This document shows positions 1 to 11,322 of a stretch of 64,000 bases of DNA, one piece after another. Origin of the DNA: Pempheris klunzingeri (taxonomy: Eukaryota; Chordata; Actinopteri; Acropomatiformes; Pempheridae); contig NC_092031.1 in the NCBI RefSeq assembly GCF_042242105.1, positions 20,285,162-20,349,161 of the forward strand, in the 5' to 3' direction. The notes below the pieces were generated by a model. It saw only the letters and a list, made by a program, of their open reading frames with translations. It had not been told where the DNA came from and ran no database searches. Each line of letters opens with the position of its first letter. The first letter of the stretch is position 1. Made by a program: the position numbers and the translations under genes.

Positions 1-1138
1 TCTGCTCATGCTTGTTGGGTTTGGGTGTGTGTGTTCCACTGAGCCTCTGGTTAGGAAACTGAGATATAGTGGAGTGGTGGTATTTTTGTCATCGGGTGTA
101 GCTGGACTCAAAATGAATCAGGCTTTACGGCAGATGATATCAGTTAGAGAACCAGCTCCAATACAGCCGGTATATCTGCTCCAGACCTCACTGATACTAA
201 TGAAATGTGTCTGATAGATCCATGATCGATATTCCTCAAAAGCGGTCCATTCGGCTCCCCTATGCCACAGAAATGTAAACAGTAGGAAGAAAAATGGAGG
301 GGCGGAAGGACAATACAACAGTTGGATGCTTCTATCCTCGGCCACTTCAAATGTATTTAGAAGAAAATCAGATTTGGTCTCTTGTAACTTGTATCTGGAG
401 ACTCTGTAACACTTGTAAGCTGGTGAAAAGATCCAGTGCTCTTGATTAAGATTTAGAACAAAAGAAGCCTAATTACAAAATCTTACCTCCTGACACAATG
501 CAGGGTCAGTCATCTGAGATAAGTGGAGTGTAGTGCGCACAGATCTCCACTGTTGTGTGTGCATGCCTGTTTTTTCATTTTATGGGATCTGCAAAGGATT
601 TAATCAGTCATGCTCTGTCTAATAGATGGGTTGTTCAGTGGAGCGTGACGAGAGAGCATGCTGTCCCGCAGTGAGAGAGCGGTGAGAGGAGGAAGACATG
701 ACAGCGTCTCTAAAATACAAGGCCTTGGAACACAAAAGAAAAGCGAGTTGACGCTGTCGTAAAGACAGAGCCAAGTTAGCTCTTGATTCCTGCCTCTACA
801 GGGATCTTCGGCTTGAATTATGCACATGCAGGGGCGAGCGCCAGCGAAAGGAAGGAGAGGGCCTAACTGTTGGTCGAAGGCACGTTTTGCCTTTTAACAA
901 AGAGGGAATCCTTGACCTGTCCAGGACATGCACATCACTTACTGTATATGAGTCACTTTCTCGAAGCCTCCTCCACACTCCTGCCTCCACAGCGAAGTCA
1001 TCTGATCTTGGCTAAACAGTACTAACGCAAGTGCAGCGATTCCCATCTCATACAATGTGTTTGTTGGTAGTCTCATGGATTTTCCATCGCCCAAAGGACT
1101 GGAACAGTCTTTTGAAATGTCAATCACAAGCGCAGATT

Positions 1139-1217
1139 AAAGGAATAATTGAACATTTTGAGAACTAGTGTTTATTCACTCAGAAGATTGATATCAATCT
1201 CATGTTTACAGGCATTT
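1139..1217 (+). repeat. teleost interspersed repeat fragment
   Basis: Begins AAAGGAATAATTGAACATTT and continues to AGAAGATTGATATCAATCTC, the start of the same family as 3312-3440. Confidence 0.45.
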
Positions 1218-3311
1218 TAGATTGACGACCAAAGATTTCACCTCAGTTATCGAATTGTGTGTGACAGCCCAAAATGGCCCAGTGTATACTGGCCTTTAGA
1301 GAGACACCTTCAGGCATCAAGACGAGCCTGTAATGGCTTAGTGTTGAATTCACCGTTTCACATGGCACAGACGGCTCCTGTAAAAGCTCGAATTCTTTTC
1401 TTTCAGAGTCTTTGCAGATGATCGCACTGTAGCTGTGACTTTCATCTTTGTTTTTTCCATGTAAATGTATGATGACAGAGGCTGATTGCATGTTTGCCAT
1501 TCGACGGGGTGAGGTGGGTGTGTGTGTGTGTGTGTTCTATGGCATGATGGAATGAACTACTGTAAATCAGGCTGTGTTTTACCAGGTTAAGTCCATTCAC
1601 TACTTGTTCAGTAAACCTGCAACATACATGCCTTTTATATGAAAGAAATGTAACATCATTGCAGTACTAAAGAAATCCAAATCGTTTGCAAATTTCAGCA
1701 TCTGTAAAAGTGTGTGCAAGCACCAATGGATGCTCAGTATATAGCTGAACAGCACATATTTGACGACCAGATACATAAACTCAAGCCCCAGCTTTGCAAT
1801 CTAGCCATAGGTTTGAAGTAGTGAAGGACTATAAATGTATTGTTAATAGTAGGAATGTTTGATTATAGTGCTAAAATATTTGATACGCATCTATTCTGGT
1901 TGGTTGATTGTAGGAAACTGTATTAATCAAACTTTTTGATTATGACAATGGAAAAAAATGCTGCTTTTAATGATGAACCCACAGAGAATTATTACCAACT
2001 CTGCTCTGTTTTCTCAGACCCACCGAACACCGCCCTTTCACAGACACAGTTAGAGAGCAGCTGGTGAACGTAGCGAGACGAGAGTGAGATGAGAAGACAT
2101 TTTTCTCAGCAGTTGATGGAGACCAAAAACAGAAAACAAAAATGAATCGGAGCCAACACGATTCAAAATGAATGCTGATGTTGTTCTGATCACATGATTA
2201 TTATGTGTTTGTGTTGTGCTTTCAGCTCCAAGTGGTTAAAAAAAATCAATTGAGTTTTAAAGTTAATTTACAATGATTTGATTACTTTAATGATCAAAGC
2301 CAGAAGAAGAAGTTTTCAAATCCTTTAAATCAGTTAATGCAGCTTTAATAATCAGTCACTAGTTCCAGCTTTTCAAATGCGAATGTGTGCTGTTTTCTTG
2401 GTCGTATATGATTATAAATGACGTATCTCTGGGTTTTGGACATTTAGTTGTAGTTGTCACCTTGGGGTGTGAAAATTAGGATTATGATTTTTGTCTAACA
2501 TTTTACACTAAAATCAATTAACGGAAAAGATTTTGCAGATTTGTCAATACTGAAGATAAGCCTTAGTTGCAGCCCTACATAATTAGCACTGACGGTACGG
2601 TATGGTCCTCTCAACGTATCAGATCACTAGACGGTATCTACCTGGGAGAAAAGTGCAGTTGGGTTTTCATCATAGAAAGCTACTCTTGCCTAAGTGTTAC
2701 AAAAGGCAAATATATACAGCTTTCCAAGCAAGGTCTGATAATGTGCTTTGATTTCATATTTCAGGAGACACCGAAGTCCCTGTTACTATGTTTTACATGT
2801 TTAATGATATGCATGAGTTATTTTAAGAAGGTGATGTCAGTGTAGTTAGGCAACACCACAACTACAGTAATACTTTACATCTACAGCAAGCTCAGGCAGT
2901 TTGCTTCAATAACGTAATCAGTATAATTGGAATAATTTACGTTACTGTACATAGACATTTCACCATGTTGCTAGATCCTTGTACGTGTGTCAGGAGATTG
3001 CAGTAATGTGCTAATACTGAAAGAGGCTTCAGTAATTGTGCACAGTTTGGAAATGTGCAGCCAACTCCAACCTCCAGCAGCAAGTCTGCAGGCCTCATGT
3101 AGTCATTCTGACTATAGAATGAGTGAGGCTGGATGTTATGAGTGCTGATGGTTCATGGTAGCATCACTGTCCGCATGCATAGAGCAAACATGACTGCCTT
3201 TTTTTATAAGCTCTCTTACAGCTCTTTGCTCGTAGCAGCATGTTGGCATCCATGTCAGAAGGAGGAACAGCTACAGGCCGGCTATTTAGATCAGTAAAGG
3301 AACAGGTCTGC

Positions 3312-3440
3312 ATTTGCTGTCTTGTTGAGAGTGAGATGAGAAGATTGATATCAATTTTATGTGTGTTTTCAGTTCAGTGCTACAGTCAGGATGTAGTTAA
3401 CGTAGCTTAGCATAAAGACTGGAAACGATGGATTAACACG
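3312..3440 (+). repeat. teleost interspersed repeat, plus copy
   Basis: Contains GAGTGAGATGAGAAGATTGA, followed later by GTAGCTTAGCATAAAGACTG. This is the complement of the family seen at 3946-4365. Shorter relatives lie at 1139-1217 and 63560-63660. Confidence 0.5.
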
Positions 3441-3945
3441 CTGTATCTTCTTTGTAGACAATTATGGTTTTATACAGGATTACATACTGTAGCAGTAACA
3501 GCTGGGTGCAGTGACCATTGCAGCTCCCATGAGTCTTCCTTGAGTCATTTTCACATCCTGTAGCTATAAATGGCTGGTAGAGATGGAAGAACTCCCATAT
3601 TTGCAGCTTACAAGCACTCATGTCATTGGATAACTCAAAACAGTTGTATACTCGCAGTGTGGTGGTTAGACGTGGTAGGGGTTAAAAACAGTGTGTCACA
3701 CATTTTGAAGCTTTCAGAAAACTCCAGGTAAATTTCCAAAGGCATGACTGCAGCACTGTTGCCAGGTTTGCTACCATCATGCTTCATGCATGCATCATGC
3801 TTCACTACATACCAAATCATGTGCACACCAACTGCACCTGCACTATAACTGGAGACACAGGCGTAGCGTGCGAACGGAACAAATGGCTGGAAGGACAATT
3901 TCCAGCATGTAACTCCCCCTAAAACATTTCTTTTTGCATATTAAA

Positions 3946-4365
3946 TATACAAACCACAAACAACATGTTCATTAGTGAGCTTTAGAGGTGTTGGTAGGTG
4001 TATTTCTGAACTGGGAACAGGCTATTTCAGCCTCCTTGGTAAAATTATTAATTAATTAGGAAGGTGATGGAAGGTCCCACCTCTGAAACCACTGATTGGC
4101 TAGGGTTAGGCATGGGGAACCATGATTGGTTGGGTTTAGGCAGAAGGATGGTTTGGATAGGACCATCAGGGTCAGGTCAATCAGGCAGACTTGCCTTTGC
4201 CATCATAGAAAAAAAAAAGAAACTTCACCTTGTGTGCAGTCTTTATGCTCAATTATGGCTAACAAAGTCCTGATTGCTGCTCTATAATTAACAAGTAGAG
4301 ACATGGGATTGGTATCAGTCAAAACATCTAATCCAGTATCCCAAAATGCTGAACTATTCCTTTAA
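3946..4365 (-). repeat. teleost interspersed repeat, split by other sequence
   Basis: The ends, TTCATTAGTGAGCTTTAGAG at 3970-3989 and AATGCTGAACTATTCCTTTA at 4346-4365, resemble the two halves of a repeat I know from many teleost genomes. About 200 bases rich in GATTGG/GGGTTTAGG motifs (4040-4230) sit between them. Copies in the other orientation lie at 1139-1217, 3312-3440 and 63560-63660, and another minus copy at 13280-13400. Its class was not established. Confidence 0.5.
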
Positions 4366-4588
4366 GCTGAATGATGTAGGCAGACAAATGCACCAACTCC
4401 CTCGTGACCAAGTCTTCATTGGCTTCGATCCACACGGAACCATCTGGATAGTTTTGTAATTTGTAAGTTTTGGAAGCTTATCAAAGTGAACTGAACAGGA
4501 GCGTTTATCTTTCTGTGTGTTTTGCTTTCCACTGATTCTTGTAGATCTCATTATTCTGCTGTCTTTGTAAACTTCTGCCATCCTGCAG

Positions 4589-4716
4589 GATCTGAAGAGA
4601 GTGCTCTCCTTCCCACCTTACCCTGGAGATTACCTGCATCCAGTGGTGTATGCCTGCACAGCAGTCATGCTACTCTGTCTGCTCGTCTCCATCATGACTT
4701 ATATTGTTCACCACAG
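4589..4716 (+). CDS. adgra1: adgra1 exon with TM1
   Basis: This exon follows a tcctgcag acceptor and ends at a CACAG/gtgag donor, leaving two bases of a split Ser codon. It encodes the juxtamembrane start and TM1 ([20 protein letters not shown]). No in-frame ATG precedes the acceptor inside the exon, so an upstream exon must supply the start. Confidence 0.92.
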
Positions 4717-7041
4717 GTGAGAACATTTATTAAAGGGTTCTTTCACACTTTTCAAGTCTATCTTAGTGTACTACTCACATGCCCATATGTACATTAAAAG
4801 AGCTATTGGTCAGTGTAAAGGTCACAGTATGCTTCAAAATGCCTCTTGGATTGTCTAACAGTGTGTGAAGCCCCCCTGTTTTTAATGCCAGTGCCTTCAG
4901 GGAGAGATTGTCTGAAAGTCGTGCCATGCTATTCCCATTTGTATGATCCAGCAGGTCTTTCATCCAGTCCTTGAGTGTGGCCATTCTGAGCAGATCAGAC
5001 TTTATACATAGTAGGACAACGTGTCAGTTAGTTTGAAGCATGTAGGCCTCCCAGGAATCCCATCTCAACATGACGTCAGTGTAAGAAATAGGACCCAAAA
5101 TCAAAGACTTTTTAGTACACTAACGTCTTTGTGCAGCGACATCATCCTGAAACACCCTGCATATGCCAGGCAAATACATGCAAGCGTGCATTCCTGATTT
5201 GATGTTGTAAAATGATGTCTCATGGCATTTTAAACACATGCAGTATTTTGGCTTTTGATAAGCCTTTAAACACTCGGATCTAAGACCCAACCTGGACGTT
5301 CTGGATTCATCTCACTGGTACCAGAAGTAATACGCTCCCCCACCAACGCAGCCCATTGTTTTGATGCAGCACTGTTTACAATCTGAGCACTCTGTATCTT
5401 AGACTGCTTAAATGTCACGTTAGATCTTGATCTTGAACTCTGAACTGAGCTTGAATTCACTGTAGCGTGGGACGAGTACTGTGGATTGTTATTCCATCTC
5501 TAACAGGGGAGTCACATTAGGAAGGGTTCACCTCAGGGTCAGTAGGGACAGAAAGAATGATCACAGCCAACAATAATTCTTTCAACGTACATATGGCATA
5601 TCCTTAAGTTGAGGTTTGGGTCATGTTGTTCATCGGTTAACGTTTAAAATGTTGTACACTTAAAAAAAGGTTAAATCTGGCTTTAATACCAAAATACTCT
5701 CACAAAGCTGTACAGTTTATTTGTGTCACTCTTATAGTGTTACAAGTTAATGCTACTTTATCCATTAAATACATCTCAGGGCACTACTGCATAGTGTGAC
5801 AGTTCGCACCAATACTTTATTCATGTCTACAACCCACTTCTTTTGGTGTGCAGTGGATACAGTAGGTAAAAGGACATCCATCTTTGTAACGCTTAACTCT
5901 GTTCATCATTTGCAGTGTGATCCGCATCAGCAGAAATGGCTGGCACACACTCCTCAACTTCCTTTTTCACACAGGCCTGACATTTGGAGTTTTTGCCGGG
6001 GGCATCAATCAGATCAGCTTACCATTTGTGTGTCAAATTGTAAGTTGTTTTTTTTCCCCCCAATTTCCTCAACATAGCGTTATTTCGCAGCACTTTTAAA
6101 AAGGTGTTCTGCGCAGTATGATGGTCCGAAGGGAACTGAAAGCTTTGTCAGTTGTTGGTTGAGCCGTTTCAGTCAGCTTTGAGGTCACTGGCAGCTACAG
6201 GCTTCACTCAGAAACTAGGAGAGGCATCAGTGTCCATGGGAGAGAGAATGTTCACTGAGTGTGAAGTTAAATCGCTACCATTCCCTTACTCCTTGAGCTG
6301 AAATAGTCGAGGCCTGCTATACATTATTTTCTGGTTTCCTTTCAGGCTGCTCATGTGTAAAATTGGTTCTGGCTCAAACATACAGAACTATTCATATTGA
6401 AGGTATTTGCCCCCACTTTTTTTGCTACACTCAGTCTCAGTGGAAGAGCATGATGAAGGAAGATATAGTGAGGCTATACTTAAGCACAGTGGTGCTCTAA
6501 ACAACATCAGTTTAAGATTAACATGTAATTAACATCGCTAATTAGGATTAAACACAAAGCACTGTTGATACTCACTGGAACATTAGTTTTGGGGCCTGCG
6601 ATACTGTGGGGAACATCAATGGCTATTCCACCTTTTTTATAATAAGATCTGTTTGGATCAAATTGATGGTGCAGACCTACATTCTGTCACCCCACTAATA
6701 GTGTTTAAAAACTGTAATTGCTAATGCTTCACATTTTCAAGTTCAAAGCGAAGTGAATACTTATCTTTCAGTCAAGTTTTCAATACCTTCAGTGCTGGGT
6801 AAAGAATTTAATACTGCAAAGCAGCACAGCAACAATGTGTACCTTGTGATTCGACATACTGCAAAGCATTTCTAAATCTGGACCAGTTCATTCGACCACC
6901 TTGCTCATTTATTTAGTCCACTTTCTTAACATAACACGGCTATTTGTTCAGCAGCATGATGCAAACATAATTATAGAGCAGGTTATGGTATGTATGATGA
7001 TTGCTATTCCATCACAAATTCATATACAAAACATTAATGCG

Positions 7042-7080
<39 letters not shown>

Positions 7081-9780
7081 ATTTGGACAATGAACGCATG
7101 ATGCCTTTAATAAAATTTGTTTACACCTTCATCTGTGTTAGGTAGGTATCGTGCTCCACTATGCCTCTTTGTCTACCATGCTGTGGCTGACGTTTACTGC
7201 TAGAAACATCTGTAAAGATGTGTCTAAAGACCCACTACGCAGCCAGGACAGGAACGGGCTTGCTCAGACTCGCACCAAACCAACTATCCTCAGGTAAGCT
7301 GTAAGCTAGTAAGCAGGGGTTTAAGGGCACAACAGGGCTGAATAATGTTCTGATGAAATTACTAACTGACAATGTACGAATTAGTCATGACTACTTCACT
7401 GGGTTCTTTTAACAAGCAATATCCTGCTTTTTCAAACCGCCATTAGGGTTTGATGTTTGAAAGATGTTGAACTGTGTTGTATGGTAAGTTTAGCAGTGAT
7501 ACAGGTGGCCTTGGACCTCTGACTCTTACAAGATTCTGAGCTGATTTTAAGAAAACTAATTTTGAAGTGTTGAGCCAGCTGGTCCTTATTCACTTCATCC
7601 TTAAATGCCCTTGCAGAACTGTAACAATGCCAGTTGATGTAGTCCCTACTTGCTCACCCTGTCGGCACCAACTGATAAATCTTACAGGATTATGACAGTA
7701 TGAGGAGCCACGAAGCAATTGATCAAAGTCAACTGGAAGAAACAGGAAACAGCTAACCGGTCTTAGTACAAAGTAAAAATATGCCTACACAAACTTCTAA
7801 GGCTCATTAATTAACAATTTTGACCTGATGATGATGGACCGGGGGTTGTGAAAGGTCCAACATGGTGGCAGCTGACCGACAGACTGACAGACATTGATGC
7901 AATGCGGCACGTCACTAGCATGGCTAATAATGTGGCTGTTCCAACATGTAACTAAGCCTAAAACAGCAGAGATCAATTTACTTTAATGAGATACAGTAAT
8001 TTGATTCAGCTGGACTCTGGACCTCTCTGCCCCACCTGTTACTCTGCAAAATCCCCAAGCCCTCATACTTTCTAATGTTCCCTTTTTTTTTTTGCAGATT
8101 TTATCTCGTAAGTGATGGAATACCTCTCATAATTGTCGGGGTCACGGCAGCATTTGGTATGGATAACTATGGCAGCAGGGATGACGCGTTGTAGTAAGTA
8201 CTCATTTTTTCTGAACAGTGATGCTTTAGCTCATTGTTCAATAAATAAAATAAATGTTCATGTTTCTCTGTGTCTTCTTCAGTTGCTGGATGGCATGGGA
8301 ACCAAGCCTGGGAAGTTTCTATGCCCCCATGAGTCTTCTGGTTTTAGCAATGTCTGTGTACTTCTTATGTACCTACATCCAGCTTAAACGCCACCCAGAG
8401 AGGAAGTACGAGCTTCGAGTTCTGAGTGAGGAGCAGCAGCAGTTATCATCCAGTGAGTCAAACCATCACTACCACAGCGATACTGGGGGGGCTTCGGGGC
8501 CTGCTGCCGATTGTCCTCCATTTGCAACAGGAGTGTCGGTTCTGGCTAATGAGCACTCATTTAAATCTCAGCTCCGGGCTACAGCCTTCACCCTCTTTCT
8601 GTTCCTGGCCACCTGGGCTTTAGGAGCACTGGCGGTATCATTGGGACATTTCCTGGATATGATATTCAGCTGTCTGTATGGGGCTTTTTGTGTCACTCTA
8701 GGACTCTTCCTTCTTATTCAGCACTGTGCCAAACGTGATGACGTATGGCACCGCTGGTGGGCTTGTTGCCCGTCCAAGTCCAAGTCAGAGGATGGGAATG
8801 GGGACAGACAGGGCCAGAGGCAGGAACTCCATCAGCCACACTGCCACCTGAGCTCCCCACACTCAGGCAAGCAGCCTCTGCTCTCTCCTCACGTCGTGCA
8901 GAGCTCTTATCACAAAATGACACCACCTCCACAGAGCCCCACACTCAATCAACCAGGTCCATGCTGCGTGTCCATGATAGGTCCAGTTACCCCAACCCCC
9001 ATCTCACCTCTTGCTGAGCCAATACACTCACCGCATCCACAGTCACTTTCTGACGATCTCCCCCGTCCCACTCTGCCTCTACAGAGCTGCCTTAATAACA
9101 GAACAAAGTCACGCTCCTTTAACCGCCCACGCCCATGCCTCCAGGATTACCGTTCTCACATGACTTCCACCAGTATGGATGGGAGTGTGCACAGCTCCCA
9201 CCTGGACAGCCCTCATGCTGTGCACCATCATGAAGGTTCGCCTCTGGTTTCCAGCAGCCCACACCCAGACCTCCAGCTTCCCTGCCCCAGCCCTCACTTG
9301 GATAAGCAGCTGGCTTCCTGCCACAGCTTGCAACGCCAGACTTCCTGCCACAGCGTACAAGAGTCTATGACTTCCTGCCATAGCCACGCAAATAAAATGC
9401 ACGACAGCATTACTTCCTGCCACAGCCTCCTCCTGCCTTCTCATGGGCTTCACACCTGCCAATGGCACATGTATAGCTCAGCTGATCACTCCTCCTCTAC
9501 AAGCTGCTGTGAGAAACCCGATCTGTTCACCTTGCAGTATCAGCAAGACCCCGACACATACAGCTGCATGACAAAGACAACAGACAAAGAAAAGGGTAAT
9601 CTCTGCATAGAGGCAGAGGAGAAAGGTTTCCCCAGAAATACTCTGCCTCGGCAGCATGCTGCTGTCAGCCGCCGAGGTACCATCGGCCGAAACAGGAGCC
9701 TGCAGGAAGACGGCCTGTTTGGTTCAGATGCCACAGGAAACATACGGACTGGCCCGTGGAAGAATGAAACCACAGTATAG
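4589..9780 (+). CDS. adgra1: adhesion G protein-coupled receptor A1 (GPR123), 3' five coding exons
   Basis: Five exons (4589-4716, 5916-6039, 7142-7293, 8098-8193, 8283-9780) with GT-AG borders join in frame into 1998 nt, 665 codons plus stop. The product is a plasma-membrane adhesion GPCR of subgroup III (ADGRA). It starts [20 protein letters not shown], which aligns with the start of mammalian ADGRA1 after its Met. Numbering from that Asp, membrane segments lie near 19-42, 53-73, 85-105, 136-155, 179-202, 265-287 and 290-313. The tail of about 350 residues ends [13 protein letters not shown], an ADGRA-type PDZ ligand (TTV) that in this family binds Dlg-type scaffolds. Like mammalian ADGRA1 it shows no GAIN/GPS region before TM1. 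At 665 aa it is longer than human ADGRA1 (about 560), mainly in the tail. The start-codon exon was not found; a phase-0 exon ending in ATG is expected upstream. Whether this is the a or b teleost paralogue cannot be decided. Confidence 0.93.
5916..6039 (+). CDS. adgra1: adgra1 exon with TM2
   Basis: Acceptor catttgcag, donor ATT/gtaagt. The 124-nt exon completes the split Ser and encodes [17 protein letters not shown]2 and the FAGGIN loop, which is characteristic of ADGRA receptors. It ends in phase 0. Confidence 0.92.
7045..7078 (+). repeat. (AC)17 microsatellite in adgra1 intron
   Basis: An uninterrupted AC dinucleotide run between the TM2 and TM3 exons. Confidence 0.97.
7142..7293 (+). 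CDS. adgra1: adgra1 exon with TM3
   Basis: Acceptor ctgtgttag, donor CTCAG/gtaagc. It encodes [20 protein letters not shown] (TM3), then RN and a basic second intracellular loop. An (AC)17 tract at 7045-7078 lies about 65 bases before the acceptor. Confidence 0.92.
8098..8193 (+). CDS. adgra1: adgra1 exon with TM4
   Basis: Acceptor tttttttgcag, donor TTGTA/gtaagt. The 96-nt exon encodes [20 protein letters not shown] (TM4) and an acidic extracellular loop, and ends inside a Tyr codon. Only 89 bases separate it from the last exon. Confidence 0.92.
8283..9780 (+). CDS. adgra1: adgra1 terminal coding exon: TM5-7 and cytoplasmic tail
   Basis: After a ctgtgtcttcttcag acceptor this exon completes the split Tyr codon and reads [20 protein letters not shown], matching the ADGRA1 second extracellular loop and TM5. 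TM6 ([20 protein letters not shown]) and TM7 ([20 protein letters not shown]) follow, then [16 protein letters not shown] and a long Pro/Ser/His/Cys-rich tail. The [18 protein letters not shown] block and the last 30 residues match the family. Four SCHS motifs lie at 9313-9426. The stop is TAG at 9778-9780. Confidence 0.94.
9313..9426 (+). repeat. SCHS protein repeat in the adgra1 tail
   Basis: The encoded peptide carries [A/T]SCHS four times within 38 residues (window residues 511-548), spaced by 6 to 12 residues. The codons are almost identical each time (tcctgccacagc or tcctgccatagc), so the block looks like a decayed tandem duplication of DNA inside the exon. Confidence 0.85.
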
Positions 9781-10070
9781 TTTTCCTATGCTTATACTTG
9801 CCAGACCTACCAGAAGCCCTGTTATCAAATTACTCTGTAAGTGTTAGGGTCTCAATGCCTTCAGCTTTGCCCTTAAACCACAGGTTGATTTTTCACTGAG
9901 ACCTCATATCCTGAAGATATTTCAGAACCCTTTATGACTAAGTTATCTCTAGGTGTGTTACTAATCAGTTTTTATAAGAAATATTCAAACACAGGAAAGG
10001 TTCAAATAATGTTGAATTGATATTATGCTCCATGCTGTTTAAAGTTGCAATCAGTATTGTGTGGCTCTCT

Positions 10071-10245
10071 TGGGGCACAGTTGCTTAGTAGTTAGGAAGG
10101 ACACTGCAAGAAGGTCCTGAGTTCAAACCCCATCAGCTCAGTTGATGCCTTTTTTATGTGGAGTTTGAAAATTCTCCCAGTGTTTGTGTCAGTTGCTTCA
10201 CATTCCTCCCACAGTCCAAAGATGGTGCAGGTCAGGTACAGGGAA
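10071..10245 (+). repeat. abundant teleost interspersed repeat with tRNA-like B box
   Basis: The order (…GGTCCTGAGTTCAAACCCC…, …GTGGAGTTTGAAAATTCTCC…, …CATTCCTCCCACAGTCCAAA…) is the well-known teleost repeat with a TTCAAACCCC B-box-like motif. Other pieces are at 15545-15785 (minus), 28043-28130, 30036-30249, 40221-40330 and 59838-59890. Confidence 0.65.
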
Positions 10246-11278
10246 CGCTCCTATGTAGAGGTTTCTGCAGATGCAAAACTTTGGACCTGAACTCAAACAG
10301 ACCAGTGGAAAATACCCAAACTCAATGTGCGTAAATTATTTTTCTAAAACAACAGACCTGATCGAAAAAGGGACTCAAGGACAGTACCAAATGTGAAGAT
10401 GTCAAGGATAAAGCTGATAGCAAGTCTGGATTCCTTTGGGAATCAAACATATTGATATACAGACCTGAGACTTATAATAGTACCCTACTCAACCTTGTTA
10501 GACCTGGTCTTCGTTACTAGGTATCACATGGAGCTGTTACTGCCATTGCACTTAACCAAGGAATTGGAATTTTGAAACAAAATTTCTATTGGGATTTGTT
10601 TCAGAAACTGTTGGCTGACAGTGTTTCCCAGTCACAGGCAGTATTTTTACTTTTCTCACATTTTATTATTCAGAAAAAAGAAAGTTCTATTAATCTCTCA
10701 AATGCTGCTTGTATATTCTCACTTGGGTTTTGGAGCAGGGGTCTTGAAAAGGTTGGACCCAATCCAAAACAGACACATTGGAAAAAATAAAGTGATCCAA
10801 AGGCTGGACGACCCCATTCCACACACACCCAAAGATATTTAGACCTGAGGTAATATGTGGTTGAAACCAAAACAGACCCCAACTGGCAGAAAAGACCAAC
10901 ACTGGCAGCAACAGTATGCACGACAATTAACAAGCAATCAGTGCTTAATTTGTAAATCAGGAGGACCCGGAACACAGATGAGAGGGCTGTTCCAGTGGGT
11001 CAAGCAGATTAAGGAACAGCAAGCAGACTAAGGAACCGAACTAAGTGACGTGTTCCTCTGCCTGTCTATTAGTGATGTGTGGGTCAGGGTTTTTAATACA
11101 CGCACTGACTGACTGATTGACTGAGAGCCAACTTCCAATATGAGTCAACTCAAACCTGAACCAACCTGCAAATGCATCAATATGCCTGTGGTGTAAACAC
11201 GAGCCATTGATTCCACTTAGGGGAAAAAAACTTGTAGGTCAAGCCTCAACACTAATGATGACAAAGCTGCTAGCATGC

Positions 11279-11322
11279 GTGTGTGTGTGTGTGTGTGTGT
11301 GTGTTTAAGAGAGAGAGAGAGA
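11279..11322 (+). repeat. compound (GT)n-(GA)n microsatellite
   Basis: GT repeats to about 11304, a short TTTAA break, then GA repeats to 11322. Confidence 0.95.

Larger units (their letters stand above)
1..4588. other. adgra1 upstream or intron DNA, no exon recognised
   Basis: No coding exon could be supported. The stretch holds a short (GT)n near 1517-1535, pieces of a common teleost interspersed repeat (1139-1217, 3312-3440, 3946-4365) and unique AT-rich DNA. If adgra1 is built as in other vertebrates, this is intron before the TM1 exon, and the start-codon exon is either further left or too small to see. Confidence 0.5.

Noticed and set aside
9109..9468. 119-codon minus-strand frame inside the adgra1 tail
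   Set aside because: Antisense shadow of the terminal adgra1 exon, with no domain of its own.
10786..10791. AATAAA as the adgra1 poly(A) signal
   Set aside because: No GU- or U-rich element follows it, and two later AATAAA motifs are at least as good. It cannot be chosen.
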